A stretch of 64,000 nucleotides of DNA from Microbulbifer sp. Q7. Its GTDB lineage: Bacteria > Pseudomonadota > Gammaproteobacteria > Pseudomonadales > Cellvibrionaceae. Made by a program: the position numbers and the translations under genes. Below are positions 59,999 to 64,000 of this stretch, piece by piece. Each line of letters starts with the position of its first letter. Within the stretch, counting starts at the first letter, position 1. The stretch covers positions 436,501-500,500 of the forward strand of contig NZ_LROY01000001.1 of the NCBI RefSeq assembly GCF_001639145.1. The letters run 5' to 3'. The notes under the pieces were generated by a model. It searched no databases. It was not told the DNA's origin and was given only the letters and a program-made list of their open reading frames with translations.

Positions 59999-60989
59999 TT
60001 TACCGCTGATTTGGGCGGGACTCATCTGCTTTGCGATATTCGCCTACGTGGTGCTGGACGGTTTTGACCTGGGCGTGGGTATTCTCTCTCCGGTGCTGGA
60101 ACCGGGCACCGAGCGGGATCAGGCGATCAACTCCATCGCGCCATTCTGGGACGGCAATGAGACCTGGCTGGTGATGGGTGGCGGCGGCTTGCTGGCGGTA
60201 TTTCCCCTCGCCTACGCGATCATCCTGCCGGCGACTTACCCGCTGATGATCGCGATGCTGCTGGGACTGGTATTTCGTGGTGCCGCGTTCGAGTTCCGCT
60301 GGCGGGATCCCGCCCATCAGCCGCTTTGGGATCTGATCATTACCGTGGGATCCACTGTGGCCGCCCTGGCCCAGGGCATCACCATTGGCGCGATACTTCA
60401 GGGCATCAAAGTGGAGAACAACGCCTATGCGGGTGGCTGGCTGGACTGGCTAAGCCCGTTCAGCGTTCTTACGGGTGTCGCGGTGGTGATCGGCTATGCC
60501 TTGCTGGGTGCCACCTGGTTGATTCGTAAAACCGAGGGCGGATGCCACCGTCATGCCCATCGCCTGGCGTATTGGCTGGCCATTGCCACTGTGCTGGCAT
60601 TGGTGGCGGTAAGTGCGGCAACGCCATTTTTGAAAGATGATTATTGGCGACGCTGGTTTGAAATGCCCCAGGTGCTGTGGACTGCCCAGGTACCATTACT
60701 GGTGGCTATCTGCACCGGCGTGCTTTTCTGGAGCCTGAAACAAGGTCGGGAACTGTTGCCATTCTTGATGGCGCTGGCACTGTTCCTGCTGGGCTTTATT
60801 GGTCTGTGCATCAGTATTTTCCCTAACATGATTCCCCCATCCGTCACGCTTTGGGAGGCTGCAGCCCCGCGTGATAGCCAGCTGTTTTTGCTGGTGGGAG
60901 CGGTGTTTATCATCCCGGTTATCCTGGGCTATACCGGCTGGGCTTACTGGGTGTTTCGCGGCAAAGTCGGCACCGAGGGGTACCACTGA
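59985..60989 (+). CDS. cioB: Cytochrome bd-type ubiquinol oxidase subunit II
   Basis: Second membrane subunit of the bd oxidase, 334 residues with about eight hydrophobic segments. It opens DLPLIWAGLICFAIFAYVVLDGFDLGVGIL, the CydB/CioB signature (residues 4-33). WDGNETWLVMGGGGLLAVFP and RGAAFEFRWRD are also strongly conserved. The ATG at 59985, behind CAGGGGGGG, overlaps the 3' end of cioA. Its TGA overlaps the ATG of the 38-residue gene that follows (TGATG), so all three are coupled. Confidence 0.95.
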   Translation: MESLDLPLIWAGLICFAIFAYVVLDGFDLGVGILSPVLEPGTERDQAINSIAPFWDGNETWLVMGGGGLLAVFPLAYAIILPATYPLMIAMLLGLVFRGAAFEFRWRDPAHQPLWDLIITVGSTVAALAQGITIGAILQGIKVENNAYAGGWLDWLSPFSVLTGVAVVIGYALLGATWLIRKTEGGCHRHAHRLAYWLAIATVLALVAVSAATPFLKDDYWRRWFEMPQVLWTAQVPLLVAICTGVLFWSLKQGRELLPFLMALALFLLGFIGLCISIFPNMIPPSVTLWEAAAPRDSQLFLLVGAVFIIPVILGYTGWAYWVFRGKVGTEGYH

Positions 60990-61105
60990 TGAAGGTAGCG
61001 GCGGTGACCTGGAAGCGGTTGGGCTGGATGCTGGCGATCTGGCTGATGAGTGTGACAGTGCTGGGTTGTCTTTCGTTGCTGCTGAAATGGTGGTTGGCCC
61101 CCTGA
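60989..61105 (+). CDS. Small single-pass membrane protein, CydX/DUF2474-like bd oxidase accessory subunit
   Basis: A 38-codon gene beginning at the ATG that overlaps the cioB stop. The product starts MKVAAVTWKRLGWMLAIWLM and continues with one hydrophobic helix ending KWWLAP. Basic and tryptophan residues precede the helix. Small proteins of this kind (CydX, or DUF2474 in cio-type operons) stabilise the bd oxidase. The overlap and codon-like composition support translation; the exact family is by resemblance only. Confidence 0.75.
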   Translation: MKVAAVTWKRLGWMLAIWLMSVTVLGCLSLLLKWWLAP

Positions 61106-61129
61106 GGCACCCGCAGACCCCCAATGAAA

Positions 61130-61157
61130 AGTCGGCGGCCCAAGCGGGCCGCCGACT
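61130..61157 (-). terminator. Terminator of the fasciclin gene
   Basis: Perfect 12-base stem AGTCGGCGGCCC / GGGCCGCCGACT with loop AAGC. On the minus strand TTTT follows the stem. It lies between the convergent bd oxidase and fasciclin genes, so it may also stop the rightward transcript despite lacking a T run there. Confidence 0.75.
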
Positions 61158-61199
61158 CGTATCGACACCTCACATCTACACCATGATGGTGTGCAGCGG

Positions 61200-61751
61200 T
61201 TACTTGCTGGGCATCAGCACACCATCAATCACGTGCACCACGCCGTTGGAGGTCATTACGTCGGCCTTTACTACGGTTGCGGTGTTACCCTTCGCATCAG
61301 TCACCGTTACCTTGTCTCCCGCCAGACGCAGGGTCAGTTCATCACCCTGAACAGTTTTCACCTTGGCGTGGCCGCCGCCCTGTTTGATCAGACCGACAAC
61401 CGCTTCCGCGGTGGCTTTGCTCGGCACCACATGGTAGGTGAGAATGCTCTGCAGTTTGGCTTTGTTTTCAGGTTTCAACAGTGTGTCCACGGTGCCGGCC
61501 GGCAGCGCCGCGAAGGCATCGTTGGTGGGTGCAAATACGGTAAAAGGGCCATCGCCATTGAGCGTGTCGACGAGTTCTGCCGCCTTCACCGCCGCTACCA
61601 GCGTCGACAGGGCTTCAGTACCCACAGCGGTTTCGACAATGGTCTTTTTCCCATGATCACCGGCGTGCACTTGAAGGGGCGTGGCAAGCATGGCTGCAAT
61701 CAGTAGAGGGGCGGAAAGAAAGCGGGCGAAGAAAGATGTCATCGAAGTCAT
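61200..61751 (-). CDS. Fasciclin (FAS1) domain secreted protein
   Basis: Exported 183-residue protein made of one FAS1 domain. The signal peptide (FFARFLSAPLLIAAMLATPLQVHA) is followed by the two conserved FAS1 boxes: GPFTVFAPTNDAFAALPAGTV near residue 70 and the C-terminal TSNGVVHVIDGVLMPSK, with YHVVPSK between them. FAS1 domains mediate adhesion or matrix contacts; the bacterial role is mostly unknown. I chose the ATG at 61751 with GAGGTGA upstream; a second ATG lies three codons later. Confidence 0.9.
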   Translation of the reverse strand: MTSMTSFFARFLSAPLLIAAMLATPLQVHAGDHGKKTIVETAVGTEALSTLVAAVKAAELVDTLNGDGPFTVFAPTNDAFAALPAGTVDTLLKPENKAKLQSILTYHVVPSKATAEAVVGLIKQGGGHAKVKTVQGDELTLRLAGDKVTVTDAKGNTATVVKADVMTSNGVVHVIDGVLMPSK

Positions 61752-61984
61752 GGAGTCACCTCTAGGGTTGCGCTCGATGCACGGTGAAAAAAGAGATAGT
61801 GTGGGCCGTGCCGAGCTTGGGAGGAGTGTAGAGTCGCCGGCCGGTTCTACCCACTTCACTTTTTAGGCGGCAACCGAATAAGGGAGTAAGGCAGTAGCCA
61901 GCGGGTGCTTGTGCCATCACCAACAGCACGACTAACCCGTGAACACTCGAGGCAGAGGCTTACAGCGCCGCCTATATTTGATGA

Positions 61985-62878
61985 ATGGGTAAATACCTGG
62001 TTACCGGTGCTACCGGCAATGTTGGCCGCTCGCTACTGCGGCATCTTTGTGCGCAATCGAGAGATTTTCCCGTAGTCGCCGGGGTGCGCGATCCCGCAGC
62101 GGTCCGTTGGGAGTTCCCGCGATCAACCCGGCTGAAAACGATACCATTTGACTTCGAAAGTGAGCACACTTGGCCGCGGGCCCTTGCAGGCTGTGATCGT
62201 CTGTTTCTGTTGAGACCACCGTCTATTTCGGATGTCGATCGCATATTTCGCCCACTGATCCACTACTGCTGCAGTCTGGAGCCTAAACCTGGTGTGGTAT
62301 TTCTATCGGTTCAGGGAGCAGAAAAAAGCAGCCTGATACCGCATCACAAGATAGAGCGATTGCTAGCGCATAGTGGATTGGCATATGTCGTAATCCGCCC
62401 TGGATACTTCATGCAGAACCTGACAACAACCCTTAAAATCGATGTGCTGGTAAATCGGCATATCCGTTTACCCGCCGGAGATGCCCGCTTTAACTGGGTC
62501 GATGTGGAAGATGTCGGCGCAGTGGCGGCCAGTGCAATGTGCCGGCTCGATGAATATCGCGGCCGTGTACTCGAGGTCACCGGGTCGGAAAGCCTCGGGT
62601 TCGCTGAAGCAACCGCGACCATCAACCGTGCGGTTGGAGCGGATATCCGCTATTCCAACCGCAATCCAGTGACCTTCATTCTGGACCGGTTGCGGCGTGG
62701 CGAACAGCTCCCCTGGGTGATGGTCGTCACACTGCTGCATTTCCTGCCGCGTATACAGGGCACCCCGCCACTGACGGCAACAGTGCAGGAAGTTACCGGC
62801 AGAGCCCCGCGCACCCTGGCCATGTTTGCCCGGGACAACCGACACCTATTCCTTGGGAATCGTGAAGATGCACCATGA
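61985..62878 (+). CDS. NmrA-like NAD(P)-binding protein
   Basis: Atypical short-chain dehydrogenase of 297 residues. The Rossmann motif [18 protein letters not shown] at the N-terminus matches the NmrA/HSCARG G-x-x-G-x-x-G loop. [23 protein letters not shown] near residue 125 is the NmrA-type segment replacing the SDR YxxxK site. [14 protein letters not shown] and [19 protein letters not shown] complete the fold. It may be an NAD(P)H sensor or a reductase. Its 3' end overlaps the next gene by 11 bases. Confidence 0.85.
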   Translation: MGKYLVTGATGNVGRSLLRHLCAQSRDFPVVAGVRDPAAVRWEFPRSTRLKTIPFDFESEHTWPRALAGCDRLFLLRPPSISDVDRIFRPLIHYCCSLEPKPGVVFLSVQGAEKSSLIPHHKIERLLAHSGLAYVVIRPGYFMQNLTTTLKIDVLVNRHIRLPAGDARFNWVDVEDVGAVAASAMCRLDEYRGRVLEVTGSESLGFAEATATINRAVGADIRYSNRNPVTFILDRLRRGEQLPWVMVVTLLHFLPRIQGTPPLTATVQEVTGRAPRTLAMFARDNRHLFLGNREDAP

Positions 62879-63107
62879 GCAACCCAACAATCCCCTGCAC
62901 GGCATCAAGCTGGAGGCCATCGTAGTGGAGCTGCAGCAGCACTATGGCTGGGACGGGCTCGCCGAGCGGGTGCCGGTCAACTGCTTCATCAATGACCCGT
63001 CGGTGAAATCCAGCTTGAAATTTCTGCGTAAAACTCCCTGGGCTCGGGACAAGGTCGAGGCCCTGTACGTTGCGACCTTCCATCGCAGCAACCCGTGGAA
63101 AACATGA
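62868..63107 (+). CDS. VF530-family (DUF2132) small DNA-binding-like protein
   Basis: A 79-residue protein, [20 protein letters not shown] then [42 protein letters not shown] (residues 27-67). This pattern (NPLHGxxLExIVxxL, GWxxLxxxxxINCF, [17 protein letters not shown]) is the VF530 family, a small helical fold suggested to bind DNA but without an established role. It starts inside the end of the NmrA-like gene and its stop overlaps the lipocalin ATG (ATGA), so the three genes are coupled. Confidence 0.85.
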   Translation: MHHEQPNNPLHGIKLEAIVVELQQHYGWDGLAERVPVNCFINDPSVKSSLKFLRKTPWARDKVEALYVATFHRSNPWKT

Positions 63108-63661
63108 ATTTGGCGAAGGTGGTCTCCGTGCGCAATCGAATCCAGAACATTCTGCTGCTGTGCTTTCTCACTCTGCTCACGGCCTGCACCGGTATCCCAG
63201 AGGGCGTGGAGCCCATCGATGACTTTGAATTGCAGCGCTACCTCGGTCGCTGGTATGAAATCGCGCGTCTGGACCACTCGTTTGAGCGCGGGCTGAGCCG
63301 GGTGACCGCGGAATACAGTGTGCGTGACGATGGCGGGGTTCGGGTTGTGAACCGGGGCTATGACGAGAAGAAAGGCACCTGGCAAGACGCCGAGGGCAAA
63401 GCCTATCTCGTCGGCGCGCCGAACGTGGGCCACCTCAAGGTCTCCTTCTTTGGGCCCTTCTACGGCTCCTACATCATTTTCGAGCTGGACGACGATTACC
63501 GCTATTCCATGATCTCCGGCCCCGACCGCTCCTACCTTTGGTTACTCTCGCGTACACCCACCGTTCCGGACGCTGTCAAACAGCGCTTTGTGTCCCGGGC
63601 CGCGGCACTCGGGTTCGACACGGGCGAGCTGATTTTCGTGGATCAGATTGAAAGTCGGTAG
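63104..63661 (+). CDS. Bacterial lipocalin (Blc-like) lipoprotein
   Basis: Lipid-binding eight-stranded lipocalin of about 185 residues, anchored by a lipobox (LTLLTAC, cysteine near residue 28). The lipocalin GxW motif is [37 protein letters not shown] and [19 protein letters not shown] follow, then [19 protein letters not shown], the Blc-type signature. The ATG at 63104 overlaps the preceding stop; an in-frame GTG at 63095 or 63128 is possible. Blc proteins bind lysophospholipids and are linked to envelope maintenance under stress. Confidence 0.9.
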   Translation: MNLAKVVSVRNRIQNILLLCFLTLLTACTGIPEGVEPIDDFELQRYLGRWYEIARLDHSFERGLSRVTAEYSVRDDGGVRVVNRGYDEKKGTWQDAEGKAYLVGAPNVGHLKVSFFGPFYGSYIIFELDDDYRYSMISGPDRSYLWLLSRTPTVPDAVKQRFVSRAAALGFDTGELIFVDQIESR

Positions 63662-64000
63662 AGAGCCAGTAAACGGAAGCCAGCGAAATACTCACAGCAA
63701 GTGGTGCAAAAAAATGACCACATGGGTTATTCGCCATGTATCTATCCAGGCGCACCAATCGGTATTCGAGTTGGTGCGGCAAGTCCTGCATTGATTACTC
63801 GGTCTTTCCACAACTCCAATAGTGGGCGGAACCTGCACAACCTGACATTCCGCTACTTCCGGGCAAAAAACTTTAACAAAATATCCCGCCGATATGATTT
63901 GCCTTGTGTCTCCCTGCGCGATTCGGTAGAACCGACGCGTAAACCTGAGAAACTTGGCGTTATGTTGCGATTCCAAAGCGCTGTGGGCGACCCGCTCTGC
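63662..64000. other. No recognisable gene at the right edge
   Basis: These 339 bases are less GC-rich than the rest. They carry only short open frames without ribosome sites or recognisable motifs, and I can assign nothing here. A gene may continue beyond the window. Confidence 0.5.

Noticed and set aside
63692..63976. 94-codon minus-strand frame at the right edge
   Set aside because: No ribosome site, no recognisable motif and odd residue composition; not enough to call a gene.

Overview
This window is the replication-origin neighbourhood of a GC-rich gammaproteobacterium. Gene order (trkH, glyQS, gmhB, then gyrB-recF-dnaN-dnaA, then rpmH-rnpA-yidD-yidC-mnmE, mnmG-rsmG-parA-parB-atpIBEFHAGDC, glmU, a DeoR regulator and glmS) is the conserved Pseudomonas/Cellvibrio-type oriC order. 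The accessory genes (cysteine-type sulfatase, propeller-amidohydrolase fusion, FecA-like receptor) and protein style suggest a marine Cellvibrionales member such as Microbulbifer. That placement is an inference from gene content, not from a database search.

Layout: 0-8.3 kb holds TrkH, a CDP-alcohol phosphatidyltransferase, an LpxL-like acyltransferase, glyQS, gmhB and rlmI. 8.4-11.2 kb holds a TonB-dependent receptor behind a Fur-box-like site and a GNAT acetyltransferase. 11.3-18 kb is the leftward gyrB-recF-dnaN-dnaA cluster; two perfect parS-type palindromes lie inside recF. A cluster of DnaA boxes separates dnaA (TTG start) from rightward rpmH-rnpA-yidD-yidC-mnmE. A two-component system and a DUF4397 lipoprotein (22.8-26.4 kb) sit between mnmE and mnmG, next to a second DnaA-box/AT-rich region that looks like an E. 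coli-type origin. 27-39.3 kb carries mnmG-rsmG-parAB and the ATP synthase operon. 39.4-49.3 kb is accessory: patatin phospholipase, HExxH protein, sulfatase plus outer-membrane barrel, propeller-amidohydrolase, FNT-family channel. 49.4-57.5 kb is glmU and deoR-glmS, split by a three-gene 2-oxoacid (pyruvate) dehydrogenase operon. 57.5-63.7 kb holds an esterase-like lipoprotein, a cyanide-insensitive-type cytochrome bd operon with a 38-residue third gene, a fasciclin protein, and an overlapping trio (NmrA-like, VF530-like, lipocalin).

The most unusual signal is a family of four intergenic elements (three of 111-112 bp, one of 167 bp) at 21211, 50837, 51019 and 55432. Each is a nested set of hairpins. 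The short core is conserved, but every stem differs between copies with matching changes on both arms. This covariation indicates that structure is under selection or copied as structure, and I do not recognise the family by name. A different, ERIC-like imperfect palindrome plus two hairpins interrupts the otherwise tight atpD-atpC junction.

Functionally, most of the window is housekeeping (replication initiation, chromosome partitioning, tRNA modification, membrane insertion, ATP synthesis, amino-sugar synthesis). The structured repeats and inserted operons are the variable part.
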